In this document: piece by piece, positions 16,536 to 25,696 of the stretch | Numbering within the stretch: position 1 is the stretch's first letter | Layout: each line of letters opens with the position of its first letter | Assembly: GCA_002212725.1 (NCBI GenBank) | Contig: MTCR01000120.1 | Location: forward strand, 1-43,172 | Direction of reading: 5' to 3' | Length of the DNA: 43,172 bases | Source of the DNA: Sphingobacteriales bacterium TSM_CSM | GTDB taxonomy: Bacteria; Bacteroidota; Bacteroidia; Chitinophagales; UBA2359 | Position numbers and translations under genes: made by a program | The notes under the pieces: model-generated | The model's database searches: none | Told to the model about the DNA's origin: nothing | Seen by the model: the letters and a program-made list of their open reading frames with translations, nothing else

Positions 16536-16543
16536 TAACTTTG
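16536..16543 (+). promoter_or_regulatory. -7-like box TAACTTTG upstream of the GT39-type gene
   Basis: Fits TAnnTTTG, 68 bases before the ATG at 16611. Just upstream is a small palindrome (GCTC-TTTA-GAGC, 16521-16532) that could be an operator or a carA terminator stem. Confidence 0.33.
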
Positions 16544-16610
16544 TTATAAAAACAGCTGTTGCGTAAAATTTAAGCGTGCAAAGCAAAATACGGTTGAAGG
16601 CATTATTTTT

Positions 16611-18374
16611 ATGAACAAAAATTATTACATAGTTTTTTTCCTCCTGTTAGGTGCCGTGTTTTACCTGCCTTTTCTTGGCCGGGTGCCGCTTTTTGACTGG
16701 GACGAAATTAACTTTGCCGAATCGGCCCGCGAAATGTTGGTTTCGGGCAATTATACGCAGGTACAAATTAACTACCACCCGTTTTGGGAAAAACCACCCC
16801 TGTTTTTCTGGCTGCAGGCGGTTTCCATGCACTTGTTTGGGGTAAATGAGTTTGCAGCGCGGTTTCCGAACGCCGTTTTTGGCATAGTTACCCTGTTAAC
16901 ACTGTTTGTTGCAGGGCGGCGCTGGCACGGAACCCAATTCGGGTTTTGGTGGGCGCTGGCGTATTGGGGCAGCTTTTTACCCCACTTCTACTTTAAATCG
17001 GGCATTATTGACCCTGTTTTCAATTACTTCATATTTCTTGGTATTATTTTTCTTGCAGAGGCGCTGCATATTCAACCGGGCAGGAGTAAACAGCGCGGCA
17101 TTATTTTGGCAGGTAGTTGTGCCGGGTTGGCAGTACTCACCAAAGGTCCGGTGGGCTTTTTGCTCATTGCCCTCACAACGGTATGTGTTGCAGCGGTTTT
17201 GTGGTGGCAATACCGCAACAACCGGCAGCAATTGCAGGCAGTTTTTCCCGAAACTGTCCGCATCGGGTTGTTTTTAAAGGCTTGCCTGCTGTTTCTACTG
17301 CCCATGTTGTTCGTCGCTTCGTTTTGGTTTATTCCCGAACTGCTGCAAAACGGCCCCGATGTGTTGGTAAAATTCATAAAATACCAGATACGCCTGTTTG
17401 CCACCCCCGATGCCGGACACCGGCAGCCGTTTTTCTACCACTGGGTAGTGGTATTGCTGGGGTGTTTTCCTATGTCGGTGGCGGCGCTGCCGGCGTTTTT
17501 GCACAACAACAACAGCAAGGAAAGCACAGGGCAGCGCCTGTTGCAACTGTGGATGATTTGCCTGTTTATGGTAGTGCTGGTAGTGTTTACCATAGTAAAA
17601 ACCAAAATTGTTCATTACTCCTCGCTGGCATACCTGCCGTTGTCGTATCTGGCGGCGCGGTATATTTACCGCACGGTTTCGCAAAGCGGTACAGGCGGCA
17701 CCCAAGCAACCGAAAGCGTTGTTGCACCGCTTCCGGCCGGCCCTGCCCTGCCCGTACACAGGTATGTACGCACTGTCCTGCTGTTGGCGGGCACGGTTTT
17801 TGGGTTGGTGCTGGCGTTGGTGCCCCTTGCGGGCAAGTACAAAACGGTAATTGCCCCTCTGCTGAAAGACCCCTTTGCCCGCGGCTGCCTGGAGGTGCCT
17901 GTTGCCTGGACCGGATGGGAGTGTTTGCCCGGCTTGTTGTACCTGCTGCTGGTTTGGGCGGTGGTTGTTACCCGGCTTAAAACCAATGCTGCTGCCGGCT
18001 GGGGCAGTTTGTTTGCCGGTACAGCCGTGGTTATTCTGGCTTTTACCCCCTGGATAGCCCCCAAAATTGAGCAACACTCGCAAGGCACGGTTATTAACTT
18101 TTATAAATCCATGCAGGGTAAACCGGTTTATGTAGAACCCATTGGCTTTAAAAGCTATGCCCACTATTTTTACTTTAACCTGCCGCCGGGGCATTGTCCG
18201 CCACAATACAGCGATAAATGGCTGCTGGAAGGTAATATTGATAAACCCGCCTACCTCATTACCAAAATAACCAAAACCAACCTGGTTAGCCAATACCCCG
18301 ATGTGCAACTGCTTAACACAACAGGAGGGTTTGCTTTTTTTGTGCGGCAGCCGCCGGAAAAAGGGCAGCATTAA
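16611..18374 (+). CDS. GT39/ArnT-like polytopic glycosyltransferase
   Basis: Membrane GT-C glycosyltransferase of the PMT/ArnT family, which uses a polyprenyl-phosphate sugar as donor and acts on the periplasmic face on lipid A, glycolipids or proteins. Seen: the first periplasmic loop with the catalytic aspartate-glutamate pair in PLFDWDEINFAESAREML, then YHPFWEKPPLFFWLQA, VNEFAARFPNAVFG, ten or more hydrophobic segments, and VKTKIVHYSSLAYLPLSYLAARYI. The 587 residues include a proline/glycine-rich insertion (about 365-385) between membrane segments and a soluble C-terminal part. The acceptor is unknown. Preceded by a -7-like box and followed by a 614-bp gene-free region holding a mobile repeat. 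Confidence 0.88.
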   Translation: MNKNYYIVFFLLLGAVFYLPFLGRVPLFDWDEINFAESAREMLVSGNYTQVQINYHPFWEKPPLFFWLQAVSMHLFGVNEFAARFPNAVFGIVTLLTLFVAGRRWHGTQFGFWWALAYWGSFLPHFYFKSGIIDPVFNYFIFLGIIFLAEALHIQPGRSKQRGIILAGSCAGLAVLTKGPVGFLLIALTTVCVAAVLWWQYRNNRQQLQAVFPETVRIGLFLKACLLFLLPMLFVASFWFIPELLQNGPDVLVKFIKYQIRLFATPDAGHRQPFFYHWVVVLLGCFPMSVAALPAFLHNNNSKESTGQRLLQLWMICLFMVVLVVFTIVKTKIVHYSSLAYLPLSYLAARYIYRTVSQSGTGGTQATESVVAPLPAGPALPVHRYVRTVLLLAGTVFGLVLALVPLAGKYKTVIAPLLKDPFARGCLEVPVAWTGWECLPGLLYLLLVWAVVVTRLKTNAAAGWGSLFAGTAVVILAFTPWIAPKIEQHSQGTVINFYKSMQGKPVYVEPIGFKSYAHYFYFNLPPGHCPPQYSDKWLLEGNIDKPAYLITKITKTNLVSQYPDVQLLNTTGGFAFFVRQPPEKGQH

Positions 18375-18438
18375 CCACCGTTTTGTACATCTTTTTCAAA
18401 AAAAATGTACAAACTTGACCATACTCAAGGGCAACATA

Positions 18439-18628
18439 AAACTATTGTACTTAATTTAGGTTGTACCTTTGTTGGGGATGTTCTTCACTAAATTCCTTTC
18501 ATTTTACCGCAAAGTTTTGCGCAAAGTTCCGCAAAGTTTTTTTGCTCTTTGGTCAATGCTCCAAATGAGCAAGGAACAGGAGAAAATGCCGGAATTTAAA
18601 GATAGCACCTAAATAATTACAAACTATT
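18439..18628 (+). mobile_element. MITE-like element, copy A, with 8-bp target duplication
   Basis: The element is 18447-18620 (174 bp), flanked directly by the 8-base repeat AAACTATT at 18439-18446 and 18621-18628. Its ends are imperfect inverted repeats: GTACTTAATTTAGGT on the left and GTAATTATTTAGGT (reverse complement) on the right. Inside are three GCAAAG units (18509, 18521, 18531) and a hairpin at 18542-18572 (TTGCTCTTTGG against CCAAA-t-GAGCAA). There is no coding capacity. It is clearly alike along its length to copies B (22930-23104) and C (26070-26249, inverted). I see nothing else in the rest of the 18375-18988 gap. Confidence 0.82.
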
Positions 18629-18988
18629 CAATTATGAGTTGACTTTGGCTACCAAACTACCCCGCAACACATAAAGAACCGAAAAATGCTGTTGTTTTTG
18701 TTTCTGCCAAAGTTTTACCCCTTGCCCATAGCGCCCTTTGCGAAATGCTTTGCAAACCTTGCGTTTAAATTTTTACCGAAAAGTGCGCAAATGCTTGTCT
18801 GATGCATTAACCCAAGGCAAAGCCTGAGTTTTTTCAAAAATAACAATACAGGCAACTATTAACAGGTAATTACCGTTATTATTGCAAATAAGACGCTGTT
18901 TGTTTCATTTGCAAAATAGGTGCGGTATGTAAAAAAGGCTACAACATAGTTTTTACAAAATAATGTAACCTTTAAACCTGAGCTTATT

Positions 18989-21900
18989 ATGCCAACCCGT
19001 TTCTTTTCTGTTATTGTTTTTTTGCGGCAACTGCTGCCTGTAGTAGCGGCTGTCTTGTTTACCATTCAGGCGCAGGCGCAGTATTTCGGGCAAAACAAAC
19101 CCCGATACCGCGTACAGGATTTTTCTGTCTATCAAACCCCACATTTCAGCATTTACCATTACATACCCAATGACACGCTGTTGCAGGCGCTGGCACAACA
19201 GGCAGAACATTGGTACGCCCTGCACCAGCAGGTATTTAAAGATACCTTTGCCCGCAAAAACCCCATTATTTTCTACAACAACCACGCCGATTTTCAGCAA
19301 ACTACCGCCATTATGGGGCAAATTGACGTAGGAACCGGCGGTGTTACCGAGGGCATGAAAAACCGCGTAGTGCTGCCGTTAACCGAATCTGTTGCCCAAA
19401 CCAACCACGTTTTGGGGCATGAGCTGGTACACGCTTTTCAATACCATCTGCTCATAAACGGCGATTCTACCTCGCTGCAATCTATACAAAACCTGCCTTT
19501 GTGGATGGTAGAAGGACTGGCAGAATACCTTTCCTTAGGCCGAACCGACCCGCATACCGCCATGTGGATGCGCGATGCCGTGTTAAACAACGATATACCC
19601 ACTTTAACCGACCTTACCGTAAACCCGCGCTATTTTCCGTACCGCTACGGGCAGGCGTTTTGGGCTTTTGTAACCGGCCTCTACGGCGACACCATTATTG
19701 AACCGCTCTTTACCCAAACCGCCCGCCTGGGGCTAAACGAAGCATTGAAAAAACTGCTGAAAGCAGATGAGAAAACGCTTTCGGGCATGTGGAAAACGGC
19801 GCTCCAAAAGTATTATACCGAATTACCCGGTTATTCGGATAAAGAACGAATTATTGGAAAAAAAATAATTTCCGATGAAAATGCCGGACGCATGAACCTC
19901 TCGCCGGCCATTAGCCCCGATGGAAAATACGTGGTCTTCCTGTCTGAAAAAAACCTGTTTACCTTAGACCTGTTTTTGGCCGATGCCAAAACGGGCAAAA
20001 TCATGCGCAAACTGGCCGGAACCCTTAAAGACAGCCATTTTGATGCCATCAATGCTTTTGAATCTTCGGGTGCATGGTCGCCCGACAGCCGCCGCTTTGC
20101 CTTTGTGGTATTTAGCAATGGCATAAACAAAGTGGTAATAAAAGACGTTGCCAAAGGTAAAACCATTACCGAAACAGCTATACCCGGCGTGGCGGCTTTC
20201 AGCAATCTGGCCTGGTCGCCCGATGGCAAAGAGTTGGCCTTTACCGGACTGGTAAACGGGCAAAGCGATTTGTACCTGTATCAACTCAAAACCAAAAAGG
20301 TTACCCGCCTTACCAACGACCCCTGCTCCGACATACAGCCCAATTGGTCGCCCGATGGCACCCGGCTGGTTTTTGCCACCGACCGCCTGCAGTACCAACA
20401 AGGCAACCGCGTAAACCCCGCGTTTAATATTGCGGTGTACTATCTTGCATCGGGTAAAATTGAGGTGCTGCCCCTGTTTACCGGCGCCAATAACCTGAAC
20501 CCCGTTTATTCCGACAACAACCGTATTTTATTCCTGTCAGACCACGATGGTTACCGCAACCTGTACGGTTATAACCCAACCACCCAAAAACTGTTGCAGC
20601 ATACCCGTTTTATTACCGGTATCAGCGGCATAACACCTTTTTCGCCTGCTATAAGCGTGGCTGCCAATACGGGCGAACTGGTATTTTCGCACTATAATAA
20701 ACAACAATACCGGCTTTACCGCACTACCCCCGGTGAACTCTTGCAGGAACCTGTGTTGCCCGATGTTTTAAATGCCGATGCCGCACAACTGCCACCCCTT
20801 ACAACCAACACACCCGATGTGGTAAACCCCGGTTTAGCAGCCTTGCATGCACAGCCCCTGCTGCCTGCCGACTCGTTTTCCATTACCACCTACAAGCCAA
20901 AGTTTCAGTTGGATTATATTAGTGGCGGCGCAGGTGTGGGGCTGGTAGGCAACAATTTTGGCGGCATGAACGGCGTTGCCGGAGGCATAAACATGCTGTT
21001 TTCCGATATGCTTGGCAACCACTTGTTGTTGGGCGGTTTGTCGCTCAATGGCTCCTGGCAGGATTTTGGCGGGCAGTTTGCCTACCTCAACCAAAAACGG
21101 CGTATTAACTGGGGTGCCGCTGTATCGCATGTGCCATATAGTGCCGGTTCGCTGTCATACGGCGGTGTTGATACGCTTACCACCACCCAAGGCACCAAAC
21201 TGCCGGTTGATAAATACTATTTTGATATTTTCCGAACTTTTGAAAGCCGCGCCGATGCTTTTGCCTACCTGCCTGTTTCGCAGGTAAACCGTGTAGAGGC
21301 CGGCGCCGCCTTTGTGCGCTACAGCAACATGCTGGAACGGTACACCACCTACTACTATTACGGCCAGGCCGTTGCCGAAGAGCGCACCAAACTGCCCGCG
21401 CCCGAAGGCTTTACCGTAGTACAAATGAATACGGCATTTGTAGGCGATAACTCATTTTTCGGAGTAGCATCGCCGTTGCAGGGCTACCGGTATCGCATCG
21501 GGTTAGAGCAGTACCTGGGAGGATTAAACTTCCAGACCGTGCTGGCAGATTTCAGGCGGTATTTTTGGGTAAAACCGGTCAGTTTTGCTTTCAGGGCGTT
21601 GCATTATGCGCGCTACGGGCGCAATGCCAACCAACTTACCCCCTTGTTTATAGGCAACCCTATGTTTGTGCGCGGTTACAGTCTTAATTCACTTCGGGAA
21701 GAGGACATTTACAACCAGAACAATATTTCCATCAATCAGGTAGTAGGCTCCAAAATGCTGGTGGGCAACATAGAAATAAGGCTGCCGTTAAGCGGGCCGG
21801 AGCGCTTGTCGCTCATTCCATCGCGGTTTTTCTGGACCGAATTGGCCGTATTTGCCGATGGCGGAACGGCATTTTACAACCTTGCCGATTTTTCTGCCAC

Positions 21901-22066
21901 CGATACCGATGTGCCGGTGCCAACCAAACCCCTGCCCGTTTTCAGTACAGGCGTGTCGTTGCGCATTAACCTGTTTGGCGCTTTGGTACTGGAACCCTAC
22001 TACGCCATACCCATACAAAAGGAAACCAAAGGCATATTTGGTTTTAACATTATACCGGGTTGGTAA
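18989..22066 (+). CDS. Exported metallopeptidase/PD40-propeller/BamA-like barrel fusion protein
   Basis: Large envelope protein with three parts. After a signal peptide (residues 1 to about 30, ending AQAQ) comes a peptidase-MA-like gluzincin domain: H144-E145-x-x-H148 in LGHELVHAFQ, then the likely third ligand E175 in WMVEGLAEYLS. Residues about 290-600 hold TolB/PD40-type beta-propeller repeats (AISPDGKYVVFLS, AWSPDSRRFAFVV, AWSPDGKELAFTG, NWSPDGTRLVFATD). Residues about 650-1025 look like a BamA/TamA-type outer-membrane barrel (MFVRGYSLNSL, VGNIEIRLPL, FADGGTAF, GVSLRINLFGALVLEPYYAIP). It would place a zinc peptidase on the outer membrane. Substrate is unknown. It stands alone, convergent with aroE. 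Confidence 0.82.
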   Translation: MPTRFFSVIVFLRQLLPVVAAVLFTIQAQAQYFGQNKPRYRVQDFSVYQTPHFSIYHYIPNDTLLQALAQQAEHWYALHQQVFKDTFARKNPIIFYNNHADFQQTTAIMGQIDVGTGGVTEGMKNRVVLPLTESVAQTNHVLGHELVHAFQYHLLINGDSTSLQSIQNLPLWMVEGLAEYLSLGRTDPHTAMWMRDAVLNNDIPTLTDLTVNPRYFPYRYGQAFWAFVTGLYGDTIIEPLFTQTARLGLNEALKKLLKADEKTLSGMWKTALQKYYTELPGYSDKERIIGKKIISDENAGRMNLSPAISPDGKYVVFLSEKNLFTLDLFLADAKTGKIMRKLAGTLKDSHFDAINAFESSGAWSPDSRRFAFVVFSNGINKVVIKDVAKGKTITETAIPGVAAFSNLAWSPDGKELAFTGLVNGQSDLYLYQLKTKKVTRLTNDPCSDIQPNWSPDGTRLVFATDRLQYQQGNRVNPAFNIAVYYLASGKIEVLPLFTGANNLNPVYSDNNRILFLSDHDGYRNLYGYNPTTQKLLQHTRFITGISGITPFSPAISVAANTGELVFSHYNKQQYRLYRTTPGELLQEPVLPDVLNADAAQLPPLTTNTPDVVNPGLAALHAQPLLPADSFSITTYKPKFQLDYISGGAGVGLVGNNFGGMNGVAGGINMLFSDMLGNHLLLGGLSLNGSWQDFGGQFAYLNQKRRINWGAAVSHVPYSAGSLSYGGVDTLTTTQGTKLPVDKYYFDIFRTFESRADAFAYLPVSQVNRVEAGAAFVRYSNMLERYTTYYYYGQAVAEERTKLPAPEGFTVVQMNTAFVGDNSFFGVASPLQGYRYRIGLEQYLGGLNFQTVLADFRRYFWVKPVSFAFRALHYARYGRNANQLTPLFIGNPMFVRGYSLNSLREEDIYNQNNISINQVVGSKMLVGNIEIRLPLSGPERLSLIPSRFFWTELAVFADGGTAFYNLADFSATDTDVPVPTKPLPVFSTGVSLRINLFGALVLEPYYAIPIQKETKGIFGFNIIPGW

Positions 22067-22080
22067 TAAAACAAGGCAGG

Positions 22081-22821
22081 CTACCGGTTATTGTTCCATA
22101 TTTGCCAGGCACGCTCGGCTTGCAGGTGCAGCATTTGCAAACCGTTTTGGATAATTGCACCCTGCCGGGCGGCTTTTTCCAGAAACAGGGTTTGTTCGGG
22201 GTTATAAACCAAATCGTAAAAAAGGTGCTGCTTGCCGGCGAATTGGTATGGCAGGGGTGGAAACAGATGGATGTTGGGATACATACCAAGCGGCGTGGTA
22301 TTAACCACCACCGTACAGGTTTGCAGCAGTTTTTGGTCTATTTGCCCGTAATGCAACTGACCCGGTGCGGGGTTGCGCGATACTTGCCAATAAGGAATTT
22401 GGAGTTTACCCAACACAAAAACAACAGCTTTGGCAGCGCCACCTGTACCCAGCACCAAGGCGCGCCGGTGGTAGGGTTGCAACAATGGCACAAGCGTTTG
22501 TTCAAAGCCATACACATCGGTATTATAGCCCTTAGTGCGGCCGTGGGGTAAAAAGGCAATGGTGTTTACCGCGCCAATTTGCCGCGCTTCCTCATCTAAT
22601 TCGGAAAGGTATGGAATTACCGCTTCTTTGTATGGAATGGTTACATTAAGCCCCTTCAAATGCGGGTTTTGAGCACAAAGGGTGGTAAACTCCTGTATAT
22701 TTGCCAGCGGAAACAACTCGTAACGGGCATTGACAATGCCCTGTACGGTAAATTTTTGGGTAAAATACAGCTTTGAAAACGAATGGCTGAGCGGAAAACC
22801 TATTAACCCGAATAACTGCAT
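22081..22821 (-). CDS. aroE: Shikimate dehydrogenase
   Basis: NADPH-dependent reduction of 3-dehydroshikimate to shikimate in aromatic amino-acid synthesis. Seen: LIGFPLSHSFSKLYF at the N-terminus (shikimate-binding serines), K65 in LNVTIPYKE, GAVNTI, D102 in YNTDVYGFEQTL, and the nucleotide loop LGTGGAAKA (124-132). The 246 residues are slightly short for AroE but normal in Bacteroidota. It is convergent with the peptidase/barrel gene (14 bp between stops). Upstream lies a region with MITE-like copy B. Confidence 0.95.
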   Translation of the reverse strand: MQLFGLIGFPLSHSFSKLYFTQKFTVQGIVNARYELFPLANIQEFTTLCAQNPHLKGLNVTIPYKEAVIPYLSELDEEARQIGAVNTIAFLPHGRTKGYNTDVYGFEQTLVPLLQPYHRRALVLGTGGAAKAVVFVLGKLQIPYWQVSRNPAPGQLHYGQIDQKLLQTCTVVVNTTPLGMYPNIHLFPPLPYQFAGKQHLFYDLVYNPEQTLFLEKAARQGAIIQNGLQMLHLQAERAWQIWNNNR

Positions 22822-22921
22822 GAGGTAAATTGCTATAGCTATGAACCGTATGATTGAGTAAAATAAATGGACTGTGTATTGGCAAGTGGTTAGGCATTAG
22901 CACCGGAGTTTCCGAAACCAT

Positions 22922-23112
22922 AAAAACAGGTACTTCTTTAGGTCGTACCTTTGTTGGTAATGTTCTTCACTAAATTCCTTTCATTTTACCGCAAAGAACG
23001 CAAAGTCCCGCAAAGTTTTTTGCTCTTTATGGTCAATGCTTCCAATCAGCAAGGAACATGAGAAAATGCCGGAATTTAAAGATAGATAGTACCTGAACAG
23101 TTACAAAAATAG
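22922..23112 (+). mobile_element. MITE-like element, copy B, with near-perfect 8-bp target duplication
   Basis: The element is 22930-23104 (175 bp), in the same orientation as copy A. Flanking octamers are AAAAACAG (22922-22929) and AAAAATAG (23105-23112), 7 of 8 identical. Ends: GTACTTCTTTAGGT on the left and, reverse-complemented, GTAACTGTTCAGGT on the right. It has three GCAAAG units (22991, 23000, 23010), with different spacers from copy A. It fills much of the 512-bp gap between aroE and the Ig/BNR-like gene. The rest of that gap (22822-22921 and 23113-23333) shows no gene or other structure. Confidence 0.8.
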
Positions 23113-23333
23113 TAAAAAACGCAAATGCTTCAACTAAACATTTTTGCCGTTATTTTTTTCTTTATCAGTCATATTTCATCACATAGGTAATACTTTTTCT
23201 CCCACTTTCATACTTTTTTTATTTTTGAAGTGCCGGATATCCACCAAAAACTTCATTTATTAAACCTGACCATGACCATATAGGGTTAAAAGGGGTTTGC
23301 ATTGCTTTTTGGCAGCTAATTGTTTCCGAAAGG

Positions 23334-25635
23334 TTAATTCATTTGCAATACACTTACCTGCCCCTGCCCGCTGCCGGGGTTCCATTGTACGGCAATTTCA
23401 TTGGTTCCCTGTCCGCTTACAATGGTTCCGCCGGTTACCGACCAAAAGTACTGTGCGCCTGCACTTGCGGGTACCGAGTAAACGGTGGTATTTCCGCCGC
23501 AAGCTATACCCGAACCGCTTACCACCGTGGGCGTAGTACACCTGAAGCCGGTAAAAATAATAACGTATTGGTTGTTATTGGTTTTTACCACAGCCGGGTC
23601 GCCGCCTTTCAGGTTGGTGTTGGTATAGTTGCTCCAGGTATTGCCGCCGTTGGTGGTGGCTGTAAACCACAAAGGGTTGCCGGTTCCGTAAAAGCGCAGT
23701 TCATCGGGCAGGCTAAGCAGGTTTCCGGTCCAGTTGTGCTGGGCATCGGAGGGTATATCGGCAAGTTGTGTAAAATTCAATCCGTCTTCAGCTATGGCAC
23801 GGTGTGCGCCGTCTTGCGGGGCGCCGGCCGGGGTTGTGTAATACCAGGTTCCGTTGTGCAACACAGCAGCAGGGTCAATGGTAGCCTGATTGGGATATTG
23901 AAACCGTATGCCGGGTTCAAACTGATAGGTAAATCCGCCGTCGGCAGATATGGCCGAGTAGGTGTGAACGCTGCTGTTCAGCGGTTGGTTGCCGTTTTCG
24001 CTGGAGGAGAAATACATGCGGATATTGCCGGTTTCGGTAAGCGCCAGGGTGGGGTCAAACGGGCGCTGATAACCTTCGGGTAAATCGGGAAAGGAGGCGG
24101 GCACGGGGGCTGTCCAGGTATTTCCGTTATCGTCTGAGGTGCAAACGGCTACTTTATCCCAATAAGCCGAACCTATGGGCGCCGGAAACCACTGAAAAGC
24201 GGCAATAAGTTGGCCGTTGTTCTTTTTTATTACCGATGCCACGCCTGCCGAGTCAATAAATATGCGGCAGTTATTAAATGTGGTGCCATCGGGGCTGTTG
24301 CAAATAACCAAATCGGCATTCCAGGGGCCATTTCCGCCGCCGCCGGTTACATTCAGCACAAAGGCATTGCCGGTTATGCCGTTGTAGGTGGCGGTTATTT
24401 GGGTAGTTCCTGCGGCAAGGGCTTTTACCCCGCCATTGGGCAACAGGGTTGCCACTGCCGGGTTGCTTATTTGCCAGGATACAAAACCGGTAACATTGCG
24501 GATGGTTCCATCGGAATAGTTGGCTTGTACCGATAAATAAACACTGTCGTTTACCGCAGCCGAACCGCCAAAATTAACCGGCATAAGGTTTAAGCCCGTT
24601 ATGGTGGTTGAGCAGCCGGGCACCGGAATGTAGGTTTCGTACACCATAATAAACGGGCCGTTTTGGGCATGTACCACGGTGGGCGTGGCCACCCGCCCGC
24701 TTTCTACGGCAGAAGGTGTGGTTAGCTGCAACCGCAGGCCGCTTTCCAACGCCCAGGTGTTGCCCGCATTGTTGCTGTGCAAAGAAACAATGGCATCGCC
24801 GGTTACGCCGGCATTGCCAAAGGCATACATTTTGTAAATGCCGCCGCCAATATTGGTAATATCTGCCACTATGTAGCAATCGGGCGGAATATTGGAAACT
24901 GCCGAACAAAACGCAACAGAATTGGTAAATACGGGGTTCCCGGTAGTTGAAGTGGCTTTCAGCGAGTTGTTGAGGGTTAAATTGCCGGCATACAACTGCC
25001 AGTTATCATTGGCAAAGCGATAATTTTCGGGGTCATACAGGCTTTGCCCGCTTACCGAAAAAGCAGGCCCTATGTATTGAAAGGTAAAACCGCCGTTGGT
25101 AGAGTGCAGGGCGTGTACCTGTTGCAGGGTTCCTGTTTCCATTATGGCCAGCATTACAATACTGCTGTCGGGCAAAAGTTCCATATTGGGGTCAACGGGC
25201 AAACTGCTGCCGGCAGGTAAGCCGGTAAAAGCTACATTTTTATAAGCCCAGGTAAGCCCGTTATTGTGTAAAAGCTACATTTTTATAAGCCCAGGTAAGC
25301 CCGTTATTGTCTGAAACGGCAACTTTTATGTTGTTAATATTTTGGGCAGCGCCACCGGTTATCTGGCAGCCGGCCATATAGTACACCAAAATGCGTCCGG
25401 TTGGCAGTACTACGGCATCGGGCACACTGGCCTGGTCGCTCAGTACTGTGTTGGTTTTGTTCCAATCCATGGCGTTGGGCGACGTAGCCAACAACAAGCG
25501 CCGGTTGCCAATACCACCGGTTGCCTGGCAAACGCAGGGGGCAAAATCGGAGGGCAGGGTTTGCGCCGTTACAAGTAGCAGGTTGCAAACAAATATGCAG
25601 CAAGCAGAAATAAGCAGAAAACATGTTTTTTTCAT
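23334..25635 (-). pseudogene. Frameshifted secreted protein with BNR-like repeats, Ig-like and PKD-like domains
   Basis: Two frames make one gene. The 5' part (25635-25261) has a signal peptide (KKTCFLLISACCIFVCNLLL, then VTAQ) and ends early. The 3' part (to 23334) continues it in another frame. Removing one copy of a 43-bp tandem duplication at 25225-25310 restores reading across AYKNVAFT to GLPAGSSLPVDPN, a protein of about 750 residues. Visible domains: sialidase/BNR-like repeats (SDNNGLTWAYKN, STNGGFTFQYIG, SDDNGNTWTAPVP, TNGGNTWSNYT), a bacterial Ig-like Big_2 domain (residues 201-286 of the 3' part) and a PKD-like domain at the end (ACGGNTTVYSVPASAGAQYFW). No T9SS tail is seen after it. 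The function is probably extracellular glycan or adhesion related, but no catalytic motif is certain. The Kunitz gene lies 61 bp upstream on the same strand. Confidence 0.8.
25225..25310. repeat. Exact 43-bp tandem duplication that breaks the reading frame
   Basis: Bases 25225-25267 and 25268-25310 are identical. The length 43 is not a multiple of three, so the second copy shifts the frame and creates a stop (TAA at 25261-25263 on the minus strand). It lies inside the secreted Ig/BNR-like gene. It may be a recent real mutation, a reversible switch, or an assembly error. Confidence 0.93.
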
Positions 25636-25696
25636 GGCAGTTGATGGTTGAAGAATGGCAAAAAACAGTTTGAATACTTAGCCTATTGTATGCGGT

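Noticed and set aside
17295..18371. Long antisense open frame (358 codons) inside the GT39-type gene
   Set aside because: It is the shadow of a clear membrane glycosyltransferase and its translation is low-complexity in H, Q, R and G.
23343..24083. Plus-strand open frame of 246 codons opposite the Ig/BNR-like gene
   Set aside because: Glycine/valine-rich shadow frame; the minus strand has recognisable domains.
23334..25202. Treating the 3' part of the secreted gene as an independent gene starting at 25202
   Set aside because: It lacks a signal peptide and continues the 5' part exactly when one copy of the 43-bp duplication is removed.
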